Positions 7,130-15,953 of a stretch of 42,613 bases of DNA are shown piece by piece; position 1 is the stretch's first letter, and each line of letters begins with the position of its first letter. Position numbers and translations under genes: made by a program. The notes beneath the pieces were generated by a model, which made no database searches, was not told the origin of the DNA, and saw only the letters and a list, made by a program, of their open reading frames with translations. Source of the stretch: JALZVT01 sp039029135 (GTDB lineage: Bacteria; Pseudomonadota; Gammaproteobacteria; Pseudomonadales; Azotimanducaceae); NCBI GenBank assembly GCA_039029135.1, contig JBCCGT010000036.1, forward strand, positions 1-42,613, given 5' to 3'.

Positions 7130-7849
7130 TCAGATGGCGCCCTTCTGCTTCAAGCGCAGCCCCAGCAGGCCGAGTCCGAGCAGCGCCAGCGTCCCTGGCT
7201 CCGGCACTTCCGTGCCCCAGGCCTTCGAGTCGCCCACGCGGTAGCTCGTGTGCACCCCGTCTTTGCTCTGATACCAGCTGTGGAACAACAGGCCGCTGCC
7301 CGCGCCGTGGTAGTCGTTGACGAAGAAGAATTCCGAGACGTTGGGATGACCCATGTCGGGCATCGCCAGACCTTCCCAGAGATCGTAGTCCCGGCCGCTC
7401 TTCGACAGCGTGAGATCGAGCGCGCCCCACTCGACGCCGCTGCCGGCGTCGCCGCTGCGGAGCAGCCCGAACAGGTCCACACCGGAATCCGGATACGCGG
7501 TGCGGGTTACCGTGCCGCCGTCCTCGGTGCGCACCAACAGATCGGTGAGCGTGATGTTCAGGGTCAGCTCGTCGATCCCCTCACGATAGACCGTACCGAA
7601 CACGGTGCCGATACCCGTATCGGTGTCGATGCTGAGCTGCACGTCATCGAAGATGAAGTTGCGATAGGGACTTCCGTACTGCGAGGCGCTGAAATTCTTG
7701 CCCAAGAAAAGACCCGTATGCCCGAACAGCATGGTATCGGACTCATGGTTCAGCGGATTGAGGTTAAACGTGATCACCTCTGCCATCGCGGGCATGGACA
7801 GAGGTCCGGACAGAGCCGCGCACAGCGCTAGCGACGCTACTCTTTTCAT
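7130..7849 (-). CDS. PEP-CTERM sorting domain protein
   Basis: 239 residues. The signal peptide (MKRVASLALCAALSG, cleavage near AMA-EV) is followed by a beta-rich exported domain of about 180 residues with no family I recognise. The C terminus is a classic PEP-CTERM tripartite signal: VPEPGTLALLGLGLLGLRL, then a short basic tail KQKGAI. Such proteins are processed by an exosortase and are usually linked to exopolysaccharide or biofilm; no exosortase is in the window. ATG at 7849 is chosen because GGAG lies seven bases upstream and the signal peptide begins there, although the frame stays open to 8002. It interrupts the F420 gene set on the opposite strand. Confidence 0.88.
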   Translation of the reverse strand: MKRVASLALCAALSGPLSMPAMAEVITFNLNPLNHESDTMLFGHTGLFLGKNFSASQYGSPYRNFIFDDVQLSIDTDTGIGTVFGTVYREGIDELTLNITLTDLLVRTEDGGTVTRTAYPDSGVDLFGLLRSGDAGSGVEWGALDLTLSKSGRDYDLWEGLAMPDMGHPNVSEFFFVNDYHGAGSGLLFHSWYQSKDGVHTSYRVGDSKAWGTEVPEPGTLALLGLGLLGLRLKQKGAI

Positions 7850-8113
7850 GATTGTGCTCCAAAAGACTATGACTGCTTCGTCGCGGGTCCTTCGCAACAC
7901 CATGGCCGGCACTGTAGCGTGCGCCTGAGTGCATAGCTGTTTAGGTCCTGTGAACAGATGTATGCGCGTGTATCGAATGCACACCGCAAAAGCGGCGCGC
8001 ATCGCGCCCTGAGAGTTGGCAGGCGTAAGGTGTGATGGGGCGCCGCGCTGGGCGATTTGTACCTAGCGAGTCTTTGCAAGACACTGATACGCGGAGCAGG
8101 GGGAGCCGATCGC

Positions 8114-8764
8114 ATGTGGGCCATCGTGCCGCTGAAATATTTCGTCAACGCCAAGTCGCGCCTGTCCGATCTGCTGTCGCCCGATGAACGCCAGACGCTG
8201 GTACGGTTGATGGCGCGCGACGTGCTCGGCGCGCTGGCCGCGACGACGGGACTGCGCGGCGTGCTGATCGTGTCGCGCGAACCTGAGGTTGGCGCGCTGG
8301 CCGCCGAGTTCGACGCTCGCGTGTTCGAAGAAAGTGAGTCCAGCGACCTGTCCGCCGCCGTGACCGCCGCGAGCGCGCACGCCGTCAGCGAGCTGGGCGC
8401 GAACGGGACCCTGATCGTGCACGCCGATCTGCCGTTGGCCCAGGCCGAAGACTTCGACGCGCTGCTGGCCGGACACGTCGATTTCTCGCTGGTGCCCGAC
8501 GACGCCAATCTCGGCACCAACTGCATCGCCGCGACGCCGCCGAATCCGATCGAGTATCGCTACGACGGCCGCAGCTTCGAGCCGCACCTGGACGCAGCGC
8601 GCCGGGTCGGGCTCGAGCCGCTCGTCTGCGAGATTCCCCGCCTGCGCCTAGATATAGATACCGAGCAGGACGTCGCGGCCCTGCTCGCCACGCCGTCGCC
8701 GTCGCGCACCGCCGACTGGCTGCGCGCGCAGAACATGGAACACAGGCTGCAAGCCGCCACCTGA
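8114..8764 (+). CDS. cofC: 2-phospho-L-lactate guanylyltransferase CofC-like
   Basis: 216 residues. Nucleotidyltransferase that activates 2-phospholactate (or phosphoenolpyruvate or 3-phosphoglycerate in other lineages) with GTP for CofD. The start MWAIVPLKYFVNAKSRLSDL holds the nucleotide-binding pattern. GVLIVSREPEV, LIVHADLPLAQAEDFD and DDANLGTNCIAATPP follow the CofC/MobA-like fold, including the acidic metal site in HADLPL. ATG at 8114 has a GGGGGAG stretch upstream; a longer frame from 8057 is not supported. It lies 196 bases before fbiC on the same strand, so the two are probably one unit separate from the reductase-cofE-cofD operon. Confidence 0.9.
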   Translation: MWAIVPLKYFVNAKSRLSDLLSPDERQTLVRLMARDVLGALAATTGLRGVLIVSREPEVGALAAEFDARVFEESESSDLSAAVTAASAHAVSELGANGTLIVHADLPLAQAEDFDALLAGHVDFSLVPDDANLGTNCIAATPPNPIEYRYDGRSFEPHLDAARRVGLEPLVCEIPRLRLDIDTEQDVAALLATPSPSRTADWLRAQNMEHRLQAAT

Positions 8765-8960
8765 GCACCCGTTCGCCCCCGCATCGCCAGTTTTCCGACC
8801 CCTGCTGGGGTCTCCGGGGGCACATCCCAAGTTCTCCGGGGGACTCCGGCGGACGGCGGAGCGCATGCTGGACGCTACATGCTGGGAACGAATCGCTATA
8901 ACCGCTCCCTAACACACTCGGATATAGTGGCGTTTGGAGAACTCTGCAGGGAGTAATTGC

Positions 8961-11507
8961 GTGAGTAGTACTCAGGACACGATCGGCCTCGCGGGGCCGG
9001 CGACGGACGGCGCCACGGCGGCGACAGTCAAGACCGTCCTCGACGCCGCGCGCGCGGGCATCCAGCCGACGGCGGCTGACGCGCTCGCCCTCGCCGACTG
9101 TCCTGACACCGCCGCCATCGCCGCCGCGGCCGCCGCCAGCCGCGACGCCGGGTTCGGCAATCTGGTCACCTACTCGCGTAAGGTTTTCGTACCGCTCACG
9201 CACCTGTGCCGCGACGTCTGCCACTACTGCACCTTTGCTCAGGTGCCGCGCAAGGTGAAGGCGCCCTACATGTCGCTGGACGAGGTGGTCGCCACCGCCG
9301 AGGAAGGCGCGCGCATGGGCTGCAAGGAGCTGTTGTTCACACTCGGCGAAAAGCCCGAGCTGCGCTACCGCGCCGCGCGCGAGGCGCTGGCGGAGATGGG
9401 CTACGAATCCACCCTGCACTATCTCAAGGCCGCCGCGGAGCTCGTCATCGAGAAGACGGGCCTGCTGCCACACCTCAATCCGGGCACGTTGACCGTCGAA
9501 GAACTGGAGTGGCTGCGGCCGGTCAGCCCGTCGATGGGCATCATGCTGGAATCGGCCGCAGAACGGCTGACGGAGAAGGGCATGCCCCACTACGGCAGCC
9601 CGGACAAGGTTCCGGCCGTGCGACTGCAGACGCTGGAGGACGCCGGCAAGGCGCAGATCCCCTTCACGACCGGCATCCTGATCGGTATCGGCGAGACGCG
9701 ACGCGAACGCATCGAGTCGCTCCTGTCGATCCGCGAGATTCACGAACGCCACGGCCACGTGCAGGAAATCATCGTCCAGAATTTCCGCGCCAAGCCCGAG
9801 ACCAAGATGGCGCGCGCGCCGGAGCCCGACCTGAACGAGCTGCTGTGGACCATTGCTGTCGCGCGCGTCGTGTTCGGTCCCGGCATGAGCATCCAGGCGC
9901 CGCCGAACCTGTCGCCCGGCGTGCTGCCGCAGATCGTCAACTCCGGCATCAACGACTGGGGCGGTGTGTCGCCGCTGACGCCTGATTTCGTCAACCCCGA
10001 GGCACCCTGGCCGCATCTCGAAGACCTGCGCCGTGAGACGGCGGCAGCCGGCAAGGCGCTGGTCGAACGCCTGACCATCTATCCGAACTACGCCGGCGAT
10101 CTCGACAACTGGGTCGCACCGGAACTGCACGAGCGGCTCCTCGAGTGGGTGGACGCCGCCGGCTGGCCGCGCACCGACGCCTGGTCGCCGGGCGAAGAGG
10201 CGCCGCCGCCCACACACGACCTGTCACTAATCATCAAGGCGCCGCGTTTTGTCTCGGACGCTGTCGCCCGCGCGCTCGCCAAGGTCGATAGCGGCGAGGA
10301 GTTCACCGAGGCCGACGTCGTCACGCTGTTCAACGCCCGCGAGGACGACTTCTCAGCCGTCGTCCAGAAGGCCGATGCGCTGCGCGCCGCTACCAACGGC
10401 GACGTCGTCAGCTTCGTCGTCAACCGCAACATCAACTACACCAACATCTGCTACTTCAAGTGCCAGTTCTGCGCGTTCTCGAAGGGCAAGCTGTCGGAGA
10501 ACCTACGCGGCAAGCCTTACGATCTCTCTGATGACGAGATCATGCGGCGCGTGAACGAGGCCTGGGCGCGCGGCGGGACCGAAGTCTGCATGCAGGGCGG
10601 CATTCACCCTGACTACACCGGCGACACCTACCTGAACATCGTGGCAACCGTGAAGCGCGCGCAGCCCGACATGCACGTGCACGCGTTCTCACCGCTGGAG
10701 GTCTGGCAGGGTGCGGCGACACTGGGGCTCGATCTGCACAGCTACCTGGAGCGTCTGCGCGACGCCGGGCTCGATACGCTGCCCGGCACCGCCGCCGAGG
10801 TCCTCGACGACGAGGTGCGCGCCATTCTATGCCCGGACAAGATCAATACCGCGCAGTGGCTCGAGGGCATGCAGGCCGCGCACGAGGTCGGCTTCAAGAC
10901 CACCGCGACCGTCATGTACGGCCACGTCGAGAAGCCCGTGCACTGGGCGCGCCACCTATTGCGGCTACGCGCGCTGCAGGCGAAGACGGGCGGCTTCACG
11001 GAGTTTGTGCCGCTGCCGTTCGTCCACATGGAGGCGCCGATGTACCTGAAGGGCAAAGCCCGCAAGGGGCCGACCTTCAGAGAGGCATTGTTGATGCACT
11101 CGGTGGCACGCATCGTCTTCCACGGCCTGATCGACAACATCCAGACGAGTTGGGTGAAGATGGGGCACGAGGGCGTGATGGCCGCGCTGCAGGCCGGCTG
11201 CAACGACCTCGGCGGCTCGCTGATGAACGAATCGATCACGCGCGCCGCCGGCACGGTACACGGCCAGGAGACGTCGCCGCAGCAGATGCACGCGATGATC
11301 AAGGCCGCCAATCGCACGCCGCGCCAGCGCACGACCCTGTACCAGGACGCGAGCGACGAACGCATCGAGACCGGCTTCAAGGCCGGCGAGCTGACCGAGA
11401 TCGTCAATACCGCGCCGGTGAAGCGTGCCGGACGCAAGAAAGCGCCTTTGCTGAAGCCCGGGCTGGACGGCGGTTCGCTGATCGCGGTCGAGCGCGCGGA
11501 CGCGTAG
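8961..11507 (+). CDS. fbiC: FO synthase FbiC (CofG-CofH fusion, radical SAM)
   Basis: 848 residues. Makes 7,8-didemethyl-8-hydroxy-5-deazariboflavin (FO) from tyrosine and the flavin precursor 5-amino-6-ribitylaminouracil, by two radical SAM halves. The CofG half carries HLCRDVCHYC with Cys83, Cys87 and Cys90. The CofH half carries NYTNICYFKCQFC with Cys497, Cys501 and Cys504. Other signatures are QNFRAKPETKM, APPNLSP, YPNYAGDLDNW, CMQGGIHPDYTGD and FVPLPFVHMEAP. GTG at 8961 is chosen over the in-frame TTG at 8934 because AGGGAG at 8948-8953 is seven bases upstream. The fused form is the one known from Actinobacteria and also occurs in bacteria that acquired F420 genes; archaea usually have two genes. 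Confidence 0.95.
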   Translation: MSSTQDTIGLAGPATDGATAATVKTVLDAARAGIQPTAADALALADCPDTAAIAAAAAASRDAGFGNLVTYSRKVFVPLTHLCRDVCHYCTFAQVPRKVKAPYMSLDEVVATAEEGARMGCKELLFTLGEKPELRYRAAREALAEMGYESTLHYLKAAAELVIEKTGLLPHLNPGTLTVEELEWLRPVSPSMGIMLESAAERLTEKGMPHYGSPDKVPAVRLQTLEDAGKAQIPFTTGILIGIGETRRERIESLLSIREIHERHGHVQEIIVQNFRAKPETKMARAPEPDLNELLWTIAVARVVFGPGMSIQAPPNLSPGVLPQIVNSGINDWGGVSPLTPDFVNPEAPWPHLEDLRRETAAAGKALVERLTIYPNYAGDLDNWVAPELHERLLEWVDAAGWPRTDAWSPGEEAPPPTHDLSLIIKAPRFVSDAVARALAKVDSGEEFTEADVVTLFNAREDDFSAVVQKADALRAATNGDVVSFVVNRNINYTNICYFKCQFCAFSKGKLSENLRGKPYDLSDDEIMRRVNEAWARGGTEVCMQGGIHPDYTGDTYLNIVATVKRAQPDMHVHAFSPLEVWQGAATLGLDLHSYLERLRDAGLDTLPGTAAEVLDDEVRAILCPDKINTAQWLEGMQAAHEVGFKTTATVMYGHVEKPVHWARHLLRLRALQAKTGGFTEFVPLPFVHMEAPMYLKGKARKGPTFREALLMHSVARIVFHGLIDNIQTSWVKMGHEGVMAALQAGCNDLGGSLMNESITRAAGTVHGQETSPQQMHAMIKAANRTPRQRTTLYQDASDERIETGFKAGELTEIVNTAPVKRAGRKKAPLLKPGLDGGSLIAVERADA

Positions 11508-11663
11508 AGAAGCTCTGGAGCACGGCAAACCGGACCCACATCACAGTTCGCAGCGGCTGACTGGGAGCGATAGCGCGAATTAGCGCCCTCACGGATCGCT
11601 CTGACCGTGTTGCTCCCACGCTGGACTAGGCTCCCAAGGAGTTCCCTGCCAGCGAGTTCCGCA

Positions 11664-12278
11664 ATGGACAAACAATCCGACTCGGGTGCCTCCGCGCGCC
11701 GGTTTCGAAGTCGCCAGATCCGCCGCCTGCTGTGGGTGTCCATGATCAGCATGGTCGCGACCACCGCCATCTTCGCGAAATTCTACGGCGACCTGACGAG
11801 TGCCTTCACCGGCGGCGATCTGCCCGTGTTCTTTCTGCCCGAACAGATGGCAGAGCTGAACGAGAGCATTCCGGCGTTCTCGCAGATCATGGGTGAGTGG
11901 GCGGCGTTCACCCTGTTGCTGGAACTCGGCATCCTGTTCCTCACCTCCGCGTTCATCACCTATCGGCTCGCGACGCCGCTGTATCGCGTGAACGAGGCGA
12001 TCCGCGAGATCGGCGAGGGCAAGCTGTACACCGACATCGAGCTGGGCGACGGCGACGAGTTTCAGTCGCTGGCGCGCAACCTGAACGAGGCGGTGGCGAA
12101 AGTGCAGCTGATGATCATGACGCTGGAGATGGACCTGGGCACGCTCGAGGGCATGGCCAGCGACAACACCGAGGTCGATCGAGAGCTGATGCGGCAGACG
12201 ATCGAAAACTCCAGGGAGGCGCTGTCGTACTTCGAAACGATCGATCTCACCGCCTTCGAGATGGAAGAACCCGCCTAG
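11664..12278 (+). CDS. HAMP-domain inner membrane protein
   Basis: 204 residues. Two membrane segments are visible, LLWVSMISMVATTAIFAKFY near residues 20-39 and AAFTLLLELGILFLTSAFI near 78-96, with a short periplasmic loop between. A HAMP-like region follows (RLATPLYRVNEAIREIGEGK ... DGDEFQSLARNLNEAV) and then a helical, probably coiled-coil tail ending FEMEEPA. No kinase, cyclase or methyl-accepting module follows, so it may be a truncated-style sensor or a structural partner. The next gene begins 22 bases downstream and encodes an exported TPR/TIM-barrel protein, so the pair probably acts together. The ATG at 11664 is preferred over upstream in-frame codons. Confidence 0.82.
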   Translation: MDKQSDSGASARRFRSRQIRRLLWVSMISMVATTAIFAKFYGDLTSAFTGGDLPVFFLPEQMAELNESIPAFSQIMGEWAAFTLLLELGILFLTSAFITYRLATPLYRVNEAIREIGEGKLYTDIELGDGDEFQSLARNLNEAVAKVQLMIMTLEMDLGTLEGMASDNTEVDRELMRQTIENSREALSYFETIDLTAFEMEEPA

Positions 12279-12300
12279 CAGCCTCTGCAGGGTCTCGATC

Positions 12301-14676
12301 GTGAAGCGCGGATCCACAGGCGCGATCTTCTGCCTGCTGCTGCTTGCCGGGCTGCTGCTCGGCACTACGGTGCCGATCGCGCACGCCAACTTCGCGGCCG
12401 CCGAGGCCGCTCTGCAGGAAGGGGAGTACGAGGCGGCGCTGGCGGCGTATCGCGAGGCGCTGCCCAGCGCGACCGGCGTCGATCGACAGCAGGCGCAGCT
12501 AAAGCTGTCGCTGCTGATGCAGGGACTGCGCAACGACGCGCGCGACGAGCTACGCGCCTACCTGCGGGCGTTCGACGCCCGCGCCGCCAACGAGCCGCAG
12601 CGAGCGATCGAGCTGTGCAACGCGCTGCTCGACCGGTATCCGCGCGGGGTTTTCAGCGACGACGCGCTAAACCTGATCGCCTACATCCACCTGGTCGATA
12701 CGGCTGACTACGCGGCCGCCAATGAAACCTATGCACGGCTGCTGGCAGACTCGCCGAACAGCAATTACGTCGATAGTGCCCGTTTCGGACAAGCGGTCGC
12801 ACTGGAAAAGTACGGCGACTACTCAGGCGCGCTCGACCACCTCACCGAGCTGAAAGACAAACACACGATGTTCTCAGTTGGGCTGCTCGGACTCGATCTG
12901 CCGCGGGACAACTTCCTGTCGCGTTTCTGGTTCAATCGCGCCACGTCGAAGATCAAGGCGATAGAGCGGCAGCTCGAAGCCCATATTCGCAGCGACCTGA
13001 ACAGCTACCAGCCGCTTATCTTCGCGATGGGCGCAAACCTCAGCTACGACATGCCGGTAGGCAGCCAGCACGATTTTCGCTACATCTGGCAGCGCCTCGA
13101 CGAATTCGACGTACCCGCAACCCACGTCACTCACTGGATCACTCGCAAAACGAGCTGGCGCTGGGAATCAAGCGAACGTCTGCAGGCAGCAATTCGGGCT
13201 GGCTACACACCGATCATCGTCGACTGGTACTTCGGCGACGACATCTCGCCGGACTTTGTCCGCCGCAACGAGCAAGCCTATTACCAACATTTGCGGGACG
13301 AGCTGTTGCCGCTGCTGCGTGGCGTGCCCGAGGTGATGGTCGTGCTCGAGCCGGAGTTCAACAAACAGGGGGTCGAGAAGTGGCCGGAGTGGGATCGCAT
13401 CGCGACGCGCGCGATCAACATCATCAAGGACGGCTCGAGCGCGAGCGTCGGGCTGGGCGTCGGCGACTGGGCGGAGCTCGACGTCGAGGAGCCGCTCGCC
13501 AACATACGCGATGCGGCCGAGGCCTCCGACTTCGTCGCGTTTCTGATGATGACCTCGCGCGAGTATGAGGCGACCTTCACCAGCGCGACGAACGATCTGG
13601 GCACCCGCCTCGATCGCATCGTGCCGCGGCTGGCGGAGATCTTCGACAAGCCGCTGTTCCTCGCGTACACCGCGATATCGAGCGCTGGCGACTGGGAGAG
13701 TCGTCAGGGCCGCTACCTGCGCGACATCCTCGAACGACTGCCGCTTTATGCCGACAGCGAACTTATGGGCATGGGCTTCTTCTCGCTACTGGACAGCCCG
13801 CGTCAGGAGGGCTGGTTCGGCCAGGCGGAGACCCGCTTCGGGCTGCTGGACAACGCCGGCCGCGGCAAGCCGGCGACCGACGCCTGGCGTACAGGCGTGC
13901 GGGCGCTGCTGGACCGGGACGAACAACGGCCGAGCCTGGTGGGCGAGCTGAGCATCCGCGAGCGCCCTTCAGGTGCCATCGAGCTGTCCGGCGAACTGAG
14001 CGAATGGGCGCAATGGACGTTGACCCTCACCGGGAATCGTTCGCACGCGCGCTTCGAGGTCGCCGGCAGCGGCAGCCGGATATACGCCGACTGGCAGCAC
14101 CTCGCCCAGAACGGCGCGTTCGCGGCCGAGTCGGTCAGCGTCTCGGTGACCGCCCGGGACCTCGCAGGCAACCAAATGCGTCTCGATGAAATGACCCGCT
14201 TCGAATACGACCCGCCGAGCTATCCGCAGCCCGCGTCGCTCGATCTGGCGACGATCCGCGCTGCGGAAGGCGTGCAGCTCAGTCGCGATGGCGAGGGCAC
14301 CCGGCTGCATTTCGGCGGGAAGTACCAAATGGCACGGCTGCCGGCGTCGGTACCGCCGGCCGGATCGGTGGAGGCTCTGGAATTCGACGTGCGCCTCTCC
14401 GGCGCGGCCAACGGGCTCTACCTCGGCATCGAGAACGGTGCCGGCGTTCGACGCCGACTGCTGCTCGACGGCTACCTGCGTCGCGACGCGGATCAACAAT
14501 GGCAGCGTGTCCGCATACCGCTTAACCGACTGCTCAACAGCCGGGCACGCTTCGATCGCAGCGGTCGAGCCGTTGCGAGCGACGAACCTGCACCTTGGAC
14601 GGCGCTGGTAATCGAAAACGGCACGACACCCATCGATCTCGAGCTGCGGTCGGTGAGCTGGTTTACCCCGGCTTAG
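12301..14676 (+). CDS. Exported TPR / glycoside-hydrolase-like TIM-barrel protein
   Basis: 791 residues from a GTG start. A signal peptide (residues 1-30, ending IAHAN) is followed by tetratricopeptide-like helices (about 31-185). A region from about 235 to 530 reads like a TIM barrel of a glycoside hydrolase: PIIVDWYFGDD near 304-313, VMVVLEPEFN with Glu350 and Glu352, FVAFLMMTSREY, PLFLAYTAIS and MGMGFFSLLD. Glu350 or Glu352 could be the acid on strand four, but the strand-seven segment lacks the expected glutamate nucleophile. The C terminus (about 545-791) is beta-rich, with an Ig-like part and a probable carbohydrate-binding jelly roll. Role in polysaccharide recognition or turnover is inferred. 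Its TAG overlaps the stop of the convergent gene. Confidence 0.82.
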   Translation: MKRGSTGAIFCLLLLAGLLLGTTVPIAHANFAAAEAALQEGEYEAALAAYREALPSATGVDRQQAQLKLSLLMQGLRNDARDELRAYLRAFDARAANEPQRAIELCNALLDRYPRGVFSDDALNLIAYIHLVDTADYAAANETYARLLADSPNSNYVDSARFGQAVALEKYGDYSGALDHLTELKDKHTMFSVGLLGLDLPRDNFLSRFWFNRATSKIKAIERQLEAHIRSDLNSYQPLIFAMGANLSYDMPVGSQHDFRYIWQRLDEFDVPATHVTHWITRKTSWRWESSERLQAAIRAGYTPIIVDWYFGDDISPDFVRRNEQAYYQHLRDELLPLLRGVPEVMVVLEPEFNKQGVEKWPEWDRIATRAINIIKDGSSASVGLGVGDWAELDVEEPLANIRDAAEASDFVAFLMMTSREYEATFTSATNDLGTRLDRIVPRLAEIFDKPLFLAYTAISSAGDWESRQGRYLRDILERLPLYADSELMGMGFFSLLDSPRQEGWFGQAETRFGLLDNAGRGKPATDAWRTGVRALLDRDEQRPSLVGELSIRERPSGAIELSGELSEWAQWTLTLTGNRSHARFEVAGSGSRIYADWQHLAQNGAFAAESVSVSVTARDLAGNQMRLDEMTRFEYDPPSYPQPASLDLATIRAAEGVQLSRDGEGTRLHFGGKYQMARLPASVPPAGSVEALEFDVRLSGAANGLYLGIENGAGVRRRLLLDGYLRRDADQQWQRVRIPLNRLLNSRARFDRSGRAVASDEPAPWTALVIENGTTPIDLELRSVSWFTPA

Positions 14677-15869
14677 AGCGCCTTGAGGGCATCCGCTAAC
14701 GCCGCACCGGCGGCAGCCGGCTGCGCCTCGGTGATCGTCACCTCGGGGGTACCCTCGAAGCGGGCATAGTCACGGATCGCTTTGGCGAGCGGCCCATAGT
14801 CGTCGGCTGAGGCTGCGTCGATGAACAGCGCCTTGATCTCGAAGCGCCCAGCGTCGCGGTGGGTCTTGCAGTCCATGCGCCCGACGAAGCTGTCGCGAAC
14901 CAGCAGCGGCAGGCAGTAGTAGCCGTACTGGCGCTTGGGCTCAGGCACAAAGCACTCGATGTTGTAGTCGAAGCCGAACACGGCCTGCAGGCGCTCGCGC
15001 TGGGTCACGATGGGATCGAACGGCGACAAAACGCGCGCGCCGCGCGGCGCCGCCGCCCGCCGGTCGAGCAGATCCGGCGGCGCCCAGATGGGCTTGCCGT
15101 CCGCGGGCTGCAGCACCACAAGCTCGCCCGCATCCACCCGCCGAGCCAGCGCAGCGCGCAGCGCCTGAGCGTAGTTTGACCAGCGACCGCCGAAGCCAAA
15201 GGTCGTATAGGCGCCGAACCCGTGCGCGCGCAGCGTCGAGTCGATCAGATAGTCGGCGTAGTCCGCCTTCGTCGGCATGCCCACGTCGACACCGTCCGGC
15301 AGCACGCGCTCGGTCAGATCGTAGGTCTTTTGAAAACCGTCGCGCCCGGCGATCATGAGATCGCCCTGCATGTAGAGCTGTTCCAGCGCCCGCTTCGCCG
15401 GTTTCCAGTCCCACCAGCCCTGGCCCTTGCGCTTCGGCGGCGCCTCGAAATCCCGAGATCGCAGCGGTCCTTCCCCCTCGATGCGTGCCAGCACTTCGCG
15501 CATCAGTCGCCGCTCTGACTTGCCGCGACCGCGAAACTCCGCCTGATGCGGCAGCGTGTAGCGAAACTCGGCCATCGGTCGGAAGGCAGCGACGGGAAAG
15601 CGGTACTCGAAGATGGCTCGCTGGCCGAGCAGCCTGTGCAGATGGGCGGGTTTGAAGCCGGGCACGCGGGTCCAGGCAATGTGGTGATGCGCCCGCGCGA
15701 CGACCGAGATGGTGTCGATCTGCAGGCTGCCGAGATGTTCGATGGCCGCCCGCGTGGCTTTGGGTCCGGCGCCGAACGGCGCCCGGCTATCGAGACGCTG
15801 TGCCGTTAGCGCGTGGCGACGCAGGCGCGCCGTATCGCGCTTTGTGAGCGCTTGTATCGGCGCCTGCAT
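14673..15869 (-). CDS. Winged-helix DNA-binding protein, YcaQ-like family
   Basis: 398 residues of the HTH_42/YcaQ type (COG3214-like). Motifs are RLRRHALTAQRLD near the start, EHLGSLQIDTISVVARAHHH, FEYRFPVAAFRPM, LSPFDPIVTQRERLQAVFGF and YGYYCLPLLVRDSFVGRMD. Studied members of this family unhook DNA interstrand crosslinks or act as glycosylases (E. coli YcaQ, Streptomyces AlkX). The QxD pattern needed for activity is visible as LQIDTI. The ATG at 15869 follows AAGGAG; an in-frame extension to 15953 is dropped. It converges tail-to-tail with the TPR/TIM-barrel gene (four-base stop overlap) and lies 84 bases after the MFS gene on the same strand. Confidence 0.85.
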   Translation of the reverse strand: MQAPIQALTKRDTARLRRHALTAQRLDSRAPFGAGPKATRAAIEHLGSLQIDTISVVARAHHHIAWTRVPGFKPAHLHRLLGQRAIFEYRFPVAAFRPMAEFRYTLPHQAEFRGRGKSERRLMREVLARIEGEGPLRSRDFEAPPKRKGQGWWDWKPAKRALEQLYMQGDLMIAGRDGFQKTYDLTERVLPDGVDVGMPTKADYADYLIDSTLRAHGFGAYTTFGFGGRWSNYAQALRAALARRVDAGELVVLQPADGKPIWAPPDLLDRRAAAPRGARVLSPFDPIVTQRERLQAVFGFDYNIECFVPEPKRQYGYYCLPLLVRDSFVGRMDCKTHRDAGRFEIKALFIDAASADDYGPLAKAIRDYARFEGTPEVTITEAQPAAAGAALADALKAL

Positions 15870-15953
15870 GGGCGCGTCTCCTTCCTCCCGATTCGTGCCA
15901 AGAATAGCACCGGCCCGCCTGCGTCCGAATGCAGGCGGGCCGTCCCCAGTCAC

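Noticed and set aside
8385..10217. A 610-codon open frame on the minus strand opposite cofC and fbiC
   Set aside because: It is a shadow of the GC-rich fbiC and cofC genes, which carry intact radical SAM and nucleotidyltransferase motifs. The frame has no recognisable domain and low-complexity Arg/Ala content.
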